34,326 nt of DNA. Source: Clostridia bacterium (GTDB lineage: Bacteria > Bacillota > Clostridia > Christensenellales > Aristaeellaceae). Location of the stretch: positions 1-34,326 of the forward strand of contig JAFWEY010000206.1 in NCBI GenBank assembly GCA_017512675.1, written 5' to 3'. The position numbers were made by a program, and so were the translations under genes. The notes under the pieces were generated by a model. The model was not told where the DNA came from, did no database searches, and saw nothing but the letters and a program-made list of their open reading frames with translations. Positions 23,895-31,861 of this stretch are shown here, piece by piece (positions within the stretch are counted from its first letter, which is position 1; each line of letters begins with the position of its first letter).

Positions 23895-24590
23895 ATGACC
23901 GTATGCCCTCTGATCCTGATCTGCGACGACGATCCGGTCGTGCACGAGTCGCTGAGCCTGTATCTTGACAACGAAGGCTTTTCCCACGCATCGGCCTTCG
24001 ACGGCGCGGAAGCGCTGGAGAAAGTCCGGCAGGAGCAGCCGGATCTGATGATTCTGGATCTGATGATGCCCAAAATGGACGGAACCGACGTTTGCCGCGA
24101 GGTCCGCAAAACCTCCAGGCTTCCGATCATCATGCTCACGGCCAAGGGAGAAGAAATCGATCGGATTCTGGGGCTGGAGCTCGGCGCGGACGATTACATC
24201 GTCAAGCCCTTTTCGCCCCGGGAAGTCATTGCCCGCATTCGCGCGGTGCTGCGCCGTTTCTCGGAGCAGCCGAGCGCCGGGACAGACGCGATTCTGCGCT
24301 TTCCCCAGCTGGAAATCAACCTGACCAACTATCAGGTGAAGGTTCGCGGCGAACCCGTGCCGTGCACGCCCAAGGAGGTTGAAATTCTGAACATGCTGGC
24401 GGGCACCCCCGGCCAGGTGTTCTCCAGAGAGCAGATTCTGAGCCGCGTTTGGGGATACGATTATTTCGGCGATACCCGCACTGTGGACACGCACATCAAG
24501 CGCATCCGCCAGAAGCTGCCGCAGGAAGGCGTGCCGTGGTCCCTGAAAACGGTGTACGGGGTCGGCTACAAATTTGAGGTTGACTCATGA
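23895..24590 (+). CDS. OmpR/PhoB-family response regulator
   Basis: The 231-aa protein has an N-terminal receiver domain: acidic pocket CDDD at about residues 11-14, phospho-acceptor D55 in LMILDLMMPKMDG, the T in IIMLTAKG and K in YIVKPFSP. The C-terminal winged helix DNA-binding domain (about 130-229) has TPKEVEILNMLAGTPGQVFS and GDTRTVDTHIKRIRQKL, then VYGVGYKFE. It is phosphorylated by the kinase encoded next; the two genes overlap by 4 nt (ATGA). It is cytosolic and binds DNA as a dimer when phosphorylated (family knowledge). Target genes are unknown; the kinase resembles PhoR/WalK-type sensors. The ATG has CGGAGG 10 nt before it. Confidence 0.95.
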   Translation: MTVCPLILICDDDPVVHESLSLYLDNEGFSHASAFDGAEALEKVRQEQPDLMILDLMMPKMDGTDVCREVRKTSRLPIIMLTAKGEEIDRILGLELGADDYIVKPFSPREVIARIRAVLRRFSEQPSAGTDAILRFPQLEINLTNYQVKVRGEPVPCTPKEVEILNMLAGTPGQVFSREQILSRVWGYDYFGDTRTVDTHIKRIRQKLPQEGVPWSLKTVYGVGYKFEVDS

Positions 24591-26389
24591 GACATTCCGT
24601 CATCTTCGCCCGCGTGTTCAGCACGGTAATTCTTACCATCCTGGTGACCGCCGTATTCACGACGGTCATTTATACGTTCATTTCCGGGCAGGTATTCACC
24701 TCCGTACAGGAGCAGCTGCTGTTTACCAAAGCGCGCCGGCTGGCAGAGATGCCCGAAACGGAACGGCAGGCGATGCTCTCCCACGGAAGGGAGCCTGCCG
24801 GGGGGCGGGAACTGGACAACAGCTTCAGCGACCTGCTCGGCGCCTATCTGATGATCGTCGACGGCAGCGGCCGAATCACCTCGGTCTCGGAAAGCATCCC
24901 GGAAAGCCTGCGCGCGCGCATGCTGGAAGCCGTGCCGGTGGTCCGTGAAAACGGGGAGGTGCGCACTTCGAACATCCGGTCGCTTCGGGGCACCTCAACC
25001 GTATGCGTCGGCGTGCCGGACGGGGACGGAGCCGTCCTCCTCGCGGTGCCGCTCTATCAGGCACTGGTGGCGCAAAGCAGCCTGCGCTGGGCGCTGATCG
25101 TGTCACTGGTGATCTCGCTGCCGCTGGTCGCGGCGCTGATTTATCAATTGATCCGGCGGATCGTCGCGCCGATCCGGCAGATGCGGGACGTCGCGCTCAA
25201 CATGGCCGGCGGCAATTTCGGGGAACAGGCGGACGATTCCCAGCAGGGAGAAATCGGCCAGCTGGGCCATTCGCTGAATTACCTGTCCCAGCAAATGAAC
25301 CGCCTGATTTCCAATCTGGTCATCGAACGCAACCGCCTGGAAATGACCATCGACAGCCTTCGGGAGGGCATCATATCGCTGAACGGGGAAGGCGCGGTCA
25401 CCCACATCAATCCCTCAATCCGCCGCCTGTTCGAAACCGCCCGCCCCGCCGGCACCGGCGACGACCCCCGCATGGAGCTGATTCCAATGCCGGAAGTCTG
25501 GCAGGCCTTTGACAGCGTTCTGGCGGACAACGGCGACGAACAGCAGCTGCTGACGCTGCCGGACAGAACCCTTATGATGCACCTCGCCGCGCTGCGTGAC
25601 GAATCCGGCAGGGTGGTCGGCGCGGTCGGCCTGTTCGCCGACGTCACCGAAAGCGAGCGGCTGGAACGCACCCGGCGGGACTACGTCGCGAACGTATCCC
25701 ACGAAATGCGCACCCCGCTCACCGCGATGCGCGCGCTGATCGAGCCGCTCAGCGACGGAATCGTCACGAACGAACAGACCCGGCGGCGCTATTATTCGAT
25801 TCTGCTCCGGGAGACCATGCGCCTTTCACGGCTGATCGACGATCTGATGGAATTGAGCCGGCTGCAGAGCGGCACGCTGTCGATTCGGCCCGAAATGGTG
25901 AGCGTCGAAAACATGCTGCCGGAGCTGGAAGAAAAGTACGGCGCAGTGGCCGTCGAAAAGGGCGTCTCGTTCACGGTATCCGACGCGGTTCGGCGATGCC
26001 CGACGGCCTTTGTCAACGCCGACCGCCTGGAGCAGCTGCTGGTGATCCTGATCGACAATGCGATGAAGTACACTCCGGAAGGCGGACAGGTAACGCTGGA
26101 CGCCCGTTGGAACGCGCAGAAAATCACTTTTTCCGTATCGGACACCGGCATCGGCATCGATCCGGCGGATCAGCCTTATGTGTTCGATCGCTTCTACAAG
26201 GTGGACAAGGCGCACAGCGGGCTGGGCAGCGGGCTGGGCCTGTCCATCGCAAAGGAAATGATCGTTCAGATGGGAGAAGAAATCCGCCTGCGCAGCGAGC
26301 CCGGCAAAGGATCCGAGTTCGCTTTCACGGTTCCCGTCTTCCATGCGCAGACAGATTCGCTGCCCGTGCCGCCGCACGCAGCTCAGTGA
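24587..26389 (+). CDS. Sensor histidine kinase (two membrane helices, HAMP, PAS)
   Basis: The 600-aa membrane kinase has helix 1 at about residues 7-33, an extracytoplasmic sensor region to about 163, helix 2 at about 164-188, HAMP at about 190-240 (RRIVAPIRQMRDVALNMAGG), then a PAS-like domain at about 250-355 (GEGAVTHINPSIRRLFE). HisKA carries the phosphorylated H372 in VSHEMRTPLTAMRAL. The ATPase domain shows the N box LIDNAMKYTPEG (around 490), DTGIGID and GLGSGLGLSIAKEM. It phosphorylates the response regulator in front. The layout matches PhoR/WalK-type kinases; the signal is unknown. Its end overlaps the convergent membrane-protein gene by 7 nt, so neither has a terminator between. Confidence 0.95.
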   Translation: MRHSVIFARVFSTVILTILVTAVFTTVIYTFISGQVFTSVQEQLLFTKARRLAEMPETERQAMLSHGREPAGGRELDNSFSDLLGAYLMIVDGSGRITSVSESIPESLRARMLEAVPVVRENGEVRTSNIRSLRGTSTVCVGVPDGDGAVLLAVPLYQALVAQSSLRWALIVSLVISLPLVAALIYQLIRRIVAPIRQMRDVALNMAGGNFGEQADDSQQGEIGQLGHSLNYLSQQMNRLISNLVIERNRLEMTIDSLREGIISLNGEGAVTHINPSIRRLFETARPAGTGDDPRMELIPMPEVWQAFDSVLADNGDEQQLLTLPDRTLMMHLAALRDESGRVVGAVGLFADVTESERLERTRRDYVANVSHEMRTPLTAMRALIEPLSDGIVTNEQTRRRYYSILLRETMRLSRLIDDLMELSRLQSGTLSIRPEMVSVENMLPELEEKYGAVAVEKGVSFTVSDAVRRCPTAFVNADRLEQLLVILIDNAMKYTPEGGQVTLDARWNAQKITFSVSDTGIGIDPADQPYVFDRFYKVDKAHSGLGSGLGLSIAKEMIVQMGEEIRLRSEPGKGSEFAFTVPVFHAQTDSLPVPPHAAQ

Positions 26390-26913
26390 AAGAACAGCCT
26401 CTTCAGCCTGCGCCTGTACATATACATCATGATGATCAGCAGCCGATCGTACAGGAGCAGCGAAACGCACGCGGCACAGACAAACAGGATCAGCAGCGCG
26501 CGTGACATTTCCGCGTATTCCCTGAACACCTCCGTCATATGAAACAGATATGCCATGGAGAGCATCATTGCCCCGATGGACACTGCGAATACCGCCAGCT
26601 TCGCCAGAACCCGCACGGGCTTTCGGGGGATGGCGTCCAGGCGCACCTTGGCCACCGGATAATATCCCAGGAACAGGAACAGAAGCGCGCTTTCCCGGTC
26701 CGGCGCAAACAGGACGCCCAGGATGGAAATCGCCGCATACACCGTCAGCGCCCATTTTTTCCCGTATCCGTCGAGGATCGGAAGCAGCGTCAGCGACGCG
26801 ACGGCCGGGGAGCAGAAGGTCATAATCGGGATCACGCCGCCAAGCATCAGAATCAGAATGCCCAGCGCCGTCATCATGCTGCACAGCGCGAGCCGCCGGC
26901 TTTGGCTATTCAA
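26383..26913 (-). CDS. Small integral membrane protein of unknown function
   Basis: The 176-aa protein has about five hydrophobic helices (about residues 8-32, 38-66, 78-90, 103-125 and 136-165) and a very basic C-terminus (YRRRLKRLFFH). The start SRRLALCSMMTALGILILML followed by a second short hydrophobic block looks like the beginning of ECF-type vitamin transporter S components, but the rest does not clearly match, so this is only a suggestion. The start is read as TTG (complement 26911-26913) because AGGAG lies 7 nt before it and no ATG/GTG lies nearby. It converges on the histidine kinase gene with a 7-nt overlap and may share the transcript of the upstream BMP gene only if its terminator (26943-26976) is leaky. 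Confidence 0.65.
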   Translation of the reverse strand: MNSQSRRLALCSMMTALGILILMLGGVIPIMTFCSPAVASLTLLPILDGYGKKWALTVYAAISILGVLFAPDRESALLFLFLGYYPVAKVRLDAIPRKPVRVLAKLAVFAVSIGAMMLSMAYLFHMTEVFREYAEMSRALLILFVCAACVSLLLYDRLLIIMMYMYRRRLKRLFFH

Positions 26914-26942
26914 GCAATCGCTCCTTTCGCGATGGTTCCCGC

Positions 26943-26976
26943 AAAAAAATACCCAGGCGGCTAAGCCGCCCGGGCA
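26943..26976 (-). terminator. Terminator of the BMP-family gene
   Basis: On the minus strand CCCGGGCGGC/GCCGCCTGGG around a TTA loop is followed by ATTTTTTT. It lies about 15 nt after the stop at 26992. Confidence 0.9.
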
Positions 26977-26991
26977 AAGAAAGGGAAGGAA

Positions 26992-28110
26992 TTATTCGTA
27001 GATGATGGTGACGTTCTCAAGTCCCGCTCCGGTGACTGCGTCGGCCGGCATGTCGGCGTTGTCCACGACCAGGCTGCCGTCCTTCAGAGCCGCCATCAGC
27101 GCCTCGTAGTCTTCCACGGAGAAGTTCTCCAGCGCCCAGGTATCGACCGGCAGGCCGACCGCGTCATCGTTGGCGCCCAGGGAGATGGGCACGCCGCCGA
27201 TTTCGTCCCACGTGCCGTCATAGTACTTGGTGATCGCCCAGTTGGCCGCGGCAGTGATGCCCTTCAGCGCGCTGGTCAGCACGGTTTCGGATTCATAGCT
27301 CTGGTCAACGTCGACGCCAACCACGTACGCGTCGTTCGCGGAAGCCGCAGAGGTGATGGAAGAGAAGATGGAACCGCCGCAGGAGAAGATGATCTCGGTG
27401 CCGGTCTCGTACCAGCCCTTGGCCATCGCTTCCAGCTCCGGAGAAGCCGCGAAGGAAGCGCCGTACTGCCAGGTGTACTTCAGTTCGACTTCCACGCCCA
27501 GCTCTTTCGCCGCAGCGGAGATGCCCTGCGCGTAGCCGTATCCGTAACGGTTGCAGGCCGCGTTGGTGCCGCCGCCGCCGCCCATGAAGCCGACCTTGGT
27601 GAAGCCTTCCTTGACGACCGCATAGCCGGCCAGGTAGCCGCTCTGCTCTTCCTTGAAGGCGATCGGGGCCACGTTGGTCAGTACGGTGCCGTCTTCCGCG
27701 GTCAGCGGCCAGCCGTCGATGAACACGAAGCTGGTGTCCGGATTCTCGATCGCAGCCTTGGTCAGCGCGGTGCCCTGCATGAAGCCGGCGCACACGACAA
27801 CCTTCGCGCCGCCGTCTACGGCAGCCTTCATCGCGTCGTAGCGGTCGTCGTCGGTCGCCTGATCAGCGTTGGCGGGCTGATAGTACTTATAGGACAAGCC
27901 GTTGGCGGCAGCGTAAGCCTTCACGCCGTTCCAGGTGCCCTGGTTGAAGGATTTGTCCTTGAGCTGGCCGACGTCGGTGACGAAGGCGAGTTCGTACACG
28001 CCGTCCGCAGAAGTCATCGTATCCTCGACATCGTCGGGGTTGACTTCGGCCATCGCGGCGCAGGAGAGGATCAGCATCACGGCAAGCAGCATGGCAAGCA
28101 ACTTTTTCAC
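26992..28110 (-). CDS. BMP/PnrA-family nucleoside-binding lipoprotein-like protein (stand-alone)
   Basis: The 372-aa secreted protein has a signal peptide (MKKLLAMLLAVMLILSCAAM). A weak lipobox ILSC is present, but so is an AMA-E cleavage site. The body shows BMP landmarks: ELAFVTDVGQLKDKSFNQGT, VVVCAGFMQGTALTKA, SFVFIDGW, EEQSGYLAGYAVVKEG, KVGFMGGGGG, and VVGVDVDQ. PnrA/BMP proteins bind purine nucleosides for an ABC importer (family knowledge). No ATPase or permease gene is next to it, so it must work with a transporter encoded elsewhere or act as a sensor. It starts with GTG (28108-28110), preceded by AAGGAGG at 10 nt. It has its own strong promoter and terminator. Confidence 0.92.
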   Translation of the reverse strand: MKKLLAMLLAVMLILSCAAMAEVNPDDVEDTMTSADGVYELAFVTDVGQLKDKSFNQGTWNGVKAYAAANGLSYKYYQPANADQATDDDRYDAMKAAVDGGAKVVVCAGFMQGTALTKAAIENPDTSFVFIDGWPLTAEDGTVLTNVAPIAFKEEQSGYLAGYAVVKEGFTKVGFMGGGGGTNAACNRYGYGYAQGISAAAKELGVEVELKYTWQYGASFAASPELEAMAKGWYETGTEIIFSCGGSIFSSITSAASANDAYVVGVDVDQSYESETVLTSALKGITAAANWAITKYYDGTWDEIGGVPISLGANDDAVGLPVDTWALENFSVEDYEALMAALKDGSLVVDNADMPADAVTGAGLENVTIIYE

Positions 28111-28160
28111 TTTGATTCTTCCTCCTTAAACAATTTGCCGGTTGCCCGGTTATCGCTACA

Positions 28161-28189
28161 AGTATACCACGAAACGCGCCGGGTTTCAA
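28161..28189 (-). promoter_or_regulatory. Promoter of the BMP-family gene
   Basis: On the minus strand TTGAAA (28184-28189), a 17-nt spacer and TATACT (28161-28166). It overlaps the short gap after the glucokinase gene and gives a leader of about 45 nt. Confidence 0.85.
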
Positions 28190-28216
28190 GTGTTCTTTGC
28201 AAAAAACGATACGCCG

Positions 28217-29164
28217 TTATCGCCCCAGATGCGCGGCGCCGATGATCCCGGCGTCGTTGCCGGTAATCGCCAATTCGATCCTCGGAAGCGGCATATCCGG
28301 GAATATCGCGTATTCGGCGATTTTTTTCCGGACCGCCTGCAGCAGGAATTCCCCGGCGCCAGCCACGCCGCCGCCCAGCACAATCATTTCCGGATCCAGA
28401 GCCACGACGATGCTGCTCAGGCCGATTGCCAGCTCCTCCGTATAGGTTTCGAACGCCTGCATCGCATCCGGATCGCCTTCCTTCGCGCTGTCCAGCACCA
28501 TGCGCGCGTCTATCGCCTCCGGGTTCCCGCCGGATTTCCGCGCGATGACGCCGTCCGGATTCCGTTTCGCGATCTCCTGACCCAGCCGGATCAGCCCGCT
28601 GGCGCTGGCATAGCGCTCCCAGCAGCCGCGATGCCCGCAGCTGCAGAGGATCCCGCCCGCGTGGGTAATGATATGGCCCATCTCGCCGCCGCATCCGTGC
28701 GCGCCCGCGTAAATCCGCCCGTCGATGATGATCGCCGAGCCGATTCCCGTCCCCAGCGTGATCAGAACCGAGGAGTGCATCCCCCTGGATGCGCCCGCCA
28801 CCGATTCCGCCAGGCCGGCAACCGTCGCGTCGTTGTCCACATACACCGGCACGCTGAGATACCGGTGCATTTCATCGATCAGCGGCACGTCCTTCCAATA
28901 CAGGTTCACGCACCGCACCACCAGGTTCCGCGCCGGATCGTGCACCCCCGGGATGCCGATCCCGACAGAGCGGACCTCCTCCATCGCAGCGCCGGCTTCT
29001 TCCGCCGCGCGCACCGCCAGCCGCGCCATGTCGGCCACCACCGCCTCAAAGCCGCGTTCCGGCAGCGTCGGGCAGGATACTTTGGAAAGGATTTCGCCGC
29101 GCTCGCTGACGGCGCCGGCCTTGAGCCCGGTTCCTCCCACGTCGATACCGATCGATACCATCAT
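28217..29164 (-). CDS. glcK: ROK-family glucokinase
   Basis: The 315-aa sugar kinase has the N-terminal ATP loop IGIDVGGTGLKAG (about residues 5-17), VDNDATVAG with D112 as likely catalytic base, and LGTGIGSAI. The ROK zinc site is H164 in EMGH together with CSCGHRGCWE (Cys 174, 176 and 181). It phosphorylates glucose with ATP in the cytosol; related members use other hexoses or N-acetyl sugars, so glucose is the most likely but not the only option. Its ATG overlaps the hprK stop (ATGA), with GGAGGAG 5 nt before. Last gene of the HAD-hprK-glk operon; pairing with HPr kinase ties sugar phosphorylation to carbon catabolite control. Confidence 0.9.
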   Translation of the reverse strand: MMVSIGIDVGGTGLKAGAVSERGEILSKVSCPTLPERGFEAVVADMARLAVRAAEEAGAAMEEVRSVGIGIPGVHDPARNLVVRCVNLYWKDVPLIDEMHRYLSVPVYVDNDATVAGLAESVAGASRGMHSSVLITLGTGIGSAIIIDGRIYAGAHGCGGEMGHIITHAGGILCSCGHRGCWERYASASGLIRLGQEIAKRNPDGVIARKSGGNPEAIDARMVLDSAKEGDPDAMQAFETYTEELAIGLSSIVVALDPEMIVLGGGVAGAGEFLLQAVRKKIAEYAIFPDMPLPRIELAITGNDAGIIGAAHLGR

Positions 29165-30093
29165 TCCATCTCCTCCGTCCCGCGGGAAAGCTGGGCCCGA
29201 AGCCTCGCGTCCAGCTCCTTCGCGGCGTTAAAGCCGTTCTGTTTCAGGCGCTGATTGCGCGCCGCCACCTCCAGCACAATTGCCACATTGCGTCCCGGCC
29301 GGATCGGGATATTCAGGATCGGAACCGATACGCCGAGAATCTCGGTATACTCCTCCGCCAGCCCCAGCCGTTCGTATTCCTTGCCGGTTTCCCACTGCTC
29401 CAGATGCACCACCAGATCGATCGACTTGGAACTCAGAACCGATCCGATCCCGTAGATCACCGCGATGTCGATGATCCCGATGCCCCGGATTTCCATGAAA
29501 TGCCGCGTCATGTCCGGCGCTTCGCCGATCAGCTTGTCCGGCGGAACGCGCCGGATGTCCACCACGTCGTCCGCCACCAGCCGATGCCCCCGCTTGACCA
29601 GCTCCAGCGCGGCCTCGCTTTTCCCGACGCCGCTTTTGCCGGTAATCAGGATGCCGCTGTCAAACACGTCCACCAGAACCGCGTGCTGGGTGATGTGGGG
29701 CGCCAGCGCATTGTTCAGATAGTTGATCAGCTGCAGCACGAAATTCGTGGTCGGTTCCGACGTCGCGTAAACCGGCACGTTTTTCCTGCGGGCGATTTCC
29801 AGCATGTCGGGATGGCAGGGCAGGTCGTGGCAGATGATCACACAGGGAATCTCGTAGCTGAAGAACATCTCCAGCCGCTCCTTGAGCACCTGAGGCTCCG
29901 TTTCCAGCATGTAGCTCATTTCCACCTTGCCGATCACCTGCGGGCGCTGCCAGGCGAAATACGACCAGTATCCTGTCAGCGGAAACGCCGGCCGGTTGAT
30001 ATCGCTGCTGACCAGCTCCAGCTGCGCGGGCGGGTGCCCGGTCAGTTCGTTCAGATCGAGCTCTTTGGCGAATTCGCGGGATGAAATCAGCAT
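29161..30093 (-). CDS. hprK: HPr kinase/phosphorylase
   Basis: The 310-aa enzyme phosphorylates HPr at its regulatory serine with ATP or pyrophosphate and also removes it; Ser-P-HPr with CcpA drives catabolite repression in Bacillota (family knowledge). Visible are the catalytic H137 in HITQHAVLVDV, Walker A GKSGVGKS (152-159), the DD in LVADDVVDIRR, and the family signature HFMEIRGIGIIDI. The C-terminal IPIRPGRNVAIVLEVAARNQ is also typical. The start ATG follows GGAGGGAAACC and overlaps the end of the HAD gene by 7 nt; the stop overlaps glcK. Length is normal for the family. Confidence 0.97.
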   Translation of the reverse strand: MLISSREFAKELDLNELTGHPPAQLELVSSDINRPAFPLTGYWSYFAWQRPQVIGKVEMSYMLETEPQVLKERLEMFFSYEIPCVIICHDLPCHPDMLEIARRKNVPVYATSEPTTNFVLQLINYLNNALAPHITQHAVLVDVFDSGILITGKSGVGKSEAALELVKRGHRLVADDVVDIRRVPPDKLIGEAPDMTRHFMEIRGIGIIDIAVIYGIGSVLSSKSIDLVVHLEQWETGKEYERLGLAEEYTEILGVSVPILNIPIRPGRNVAIVLEVAARNQRLKQNGFNAAKELDARLRAQLSRGTEEME

Positions 30094-30905
30094 GGTTTCC
30101 CTCCGATCAGCCCGTCGCGCAGCGCCTGCTCCAGCACCTGCGCCACGCCGTCTTCATCGTGCGCCGGCGCGACGAACGGCGCCTGGGAACGCACCTCTTC
30201 CGAAGCGTTGGCCATCGCGTAACCGTACTTCACCCTCGTGATCATATCCAGATCGTTCTGCTCGTCGCCAAAGGCCATGATTTCCTCCGGCGCGATGCCC
30301 AGGGTTTCTCCCAGCCGGATCAGCGCGACGCCTTTTCCCGCCTGTGAGGATACGCATTCCAGATAGGTGGGGGTGGAAAGCACGAAGCTGCACCTTCCGG
30401 CGAACTCCTCGCGGAACGTATCCAGATACTGCGCCATGTTTTCGCCGAGCATCAGCATTTTGTACACCGGCTGCGGGATCGATTCGCTGACCGGCTTGTG
30501 TATCGCGTTTCCGTAAACCTTTGCTTTTCTGGAATAGGCGGCATTGAGTTCATTGTGCTCCGGGAAGTAAAAGCTTCCGCCCCAGAACGCCTGGATGTAA
30601 ATGCCCATTTTCTCCGCTTTCCTGCTGATTGCCCGCGCGACGTCCGCATCGAGCGCCAGCGACGCGATTTCGCGGCCGTCCCGCGGGTCCCAGGTCAGCG
30701 CGCCGTTGTAACAGATCATCGGCGCGTTGGCGGAAAGCTGCCGGTAAAAGGATATCATCGAGTCCGGCATGCGCCCGGAATTCAGCACGAACAGCGCGCC
30801 CGCTTCCATTGCGGAACGCACCGCGCGAACCGTATGCTCGGTAACCAGGCTCTGTCTGTCGAGCAGCGTGTTGTCCAGATCCACCGCAATCATTTTTACG
30901 GACAT
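30087..30905 (-). CDS. HAD-superfamily Cof-type phosphatase
   Basis: The 272-aa cytosolic hydrolase begins MIAVDLDNTLLD with the nucleophile pair D9 and D11 (motif I). Motif II is LNSGR (around 42-46), motif III is the lysine in SQAGKGVALIRL, and motif IV is FGDEQNDLDMI. The large cap between motifs II and III is the Cof/YbiV type. Such enzymes dephosphorylate sugar phosphates or flavin/pyridoxal phosphates; the substrate here is unknown. Its place as first gene of the operon with hprK and glucokinase suggests sugar-phosphate turnover (inference). ATG 30905 has AAAGGAGAG 6 nt before it; the end overlaps hprK by 7 nt. Confidence 0.9.
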   Translation of the reverse strand: MSVKMIAVDLDNTLLDRQSLVTEHTVRAVRSAMEAGALFVLNSGRMPDSMISFYRQLSANAPMICYNGALTWDPRDGREIASLALDADVARAISRKAEKMGIYIQAFWGGSFYFPEHNELNAAYSRKAKVYGNAIHKPVSESIPQPVYKMLMLGENMAQYLDTFREEFAGRCSFVLSTPTYLECVSSQAGKGVALIRLGETLGIAPEEIMAFGDEQNDLDMITRVKYGYAMANASEEVRSQAPFVAPAHDEDGVAQVLEQALRDGLIGGKPC

Positions 30906-30949
30906 GAAATTCTCTCCTTTGTGAAGCGGCGTTCAGCCCCCGGTGCTCT

Positions 30950-30978
30950 ATTATACCGCATATCTGCCGCGTCTGCAA
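30950..30978 (-). promoter_or_regulatory. Promoter of the HAD-hprK-glcK operon
   Basis: On the minus strand TTGCAG (30973-30978), a 17-nt spacer and TATAAT (30950-30955). The leader is about 40 nt. Confidence 0.8.
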
Positions 30979-31042
30979 ACAGCAGCCCGGTAAAAACAGA
31001 AAAGTAACGCCGTTCCGCCGCCGGATCCCCATTTCCGACCGA

Positions 31043-31075
31043 AACGGGGCTGCCCCGGTTTTGGGGCAGCCCCGT
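31043..31075 (-). terminator. Terminator of the SIMPL-domain gene
   Basis: ACGGGGCTGCCCC/GGGGCAGCCCCGT forms a 13-bp stem, followed on the minus strand by TTTCGG. It lies 28 nt after the stop at 31103 and is nearly identical to the hairpin at 471-506. Confidence 0.8.
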
Positions 31076-31102
31076 CAGAACTGTCTATCGTTTCTCTTGC
31101 CG

Positions 31103-31807
31103 TTATTTGCACGCCCAGGTGGCGGTCACGGCCGCGGTCACCGCGATCCGGCTTCCGTTTAACTCGGTGGGAACGCCGACGTCGTTCTCGCCGGTGGCCA
31201 GTTCGGCGGAAACCGATTTGAAGTCAACGCCGAAATTGGATTCCGAGCCTTCGTACAGGGATTTGAGCCCGTCAAGCTCCAGGCCTGCCGCAGCGCTCAG
31301 CACTTCCGCTTTCGCCCGTGCGTCTTCCACCGCCATCGCCAGCGCCTGGCGATACGCTTCCGTTCCGTCGGACACCGAGAAATACACGCTGTTCAGGCGG
31401 TTGGCGCCGGCTTCGATCGCCGCGTCGATCACCGCGCCCGCCTGGGACGGATCGGAAAGGGTTACGTCCAGTGTATGGGTAATCTGATACTCGGCCGGGC
31501 CCTGTTCGTCTTCGTATCCGTAATCGGAATAGGTATAAATCGACAGGTCGCTGACCGTGATATTCCTGGGATCGACGCCCAGCTCCGCCAGGGCTGCGCG
31601 AATGGACGCGACCCGCTCATTGACATCGGCCTGGCCTTCCGCAACGGTATCCGAAACCTGCTCCACGCCCAGCGTCACCACGGCCCGATCCGGATCCATC
31701 ATAACGTGCCCTTCCCCGGTGGTGGAGATTTCCGTTTCCGCCAGCGCGGCGCACCCGAGAAGAACCATTGCCAGACATACCGCGAGCCCTTTAAGAATCC
31801 ATTTCAT
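31103..31807 (-). CDS. SIMPL-domain (YggE/DUF541) secreted protein
   Basis: The 234-aa protein is exported by a leader with a possible lipobox (AMVLLGC, Cys at about residue 18), so it may be a lipoprotein; ALA-E just after it is an alternative cleavage site. The mature part starts ISTTGEGHVMMDPDRAVVTL, the usual beginning of SIMPL proteins, and continues with VNERVASIRAALAELGVDPR, ITVSDLSIYTYSDY and the Ala-rich DARAKAEVLSAAAGLEL. SIMPL proteins are envelope-associated with poorly known roles in stress resistance. ATG 31807 is chosen over 31843 because the leader starts there with GGAGGGG before it. It lies 54 nt after the anti-sigma gene, so it probably belongs to the ECF-sigma operon. Confidence 0.85.
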   Translation of the reverse strand: MKWILKGLAVCLAMVLLGCAALAETEISTTGEGHVMMDPDRAVVTLGVEQVSDTVAEGQADVNERVASIRAALAELGVDPRNITVSDLSIYTYSDYGYEDEQGPAEYQITHTLDVTLSDPSQAGAVIDAAIEAGANRLNSVYFSVSDGTEAYRQALAMAVEDARAKAEVLSAAAGLELDGLKSLYEGSESNFGVDFKSVSAELATGENDVGVPTELNGSRIAVTAAVTATWACK

Positions 31808-31861
31808 CGAAACCCCTCCTTTTGCGCCTGCTGATTCCGTCAATGCCGGCGCCCTGTTTGC

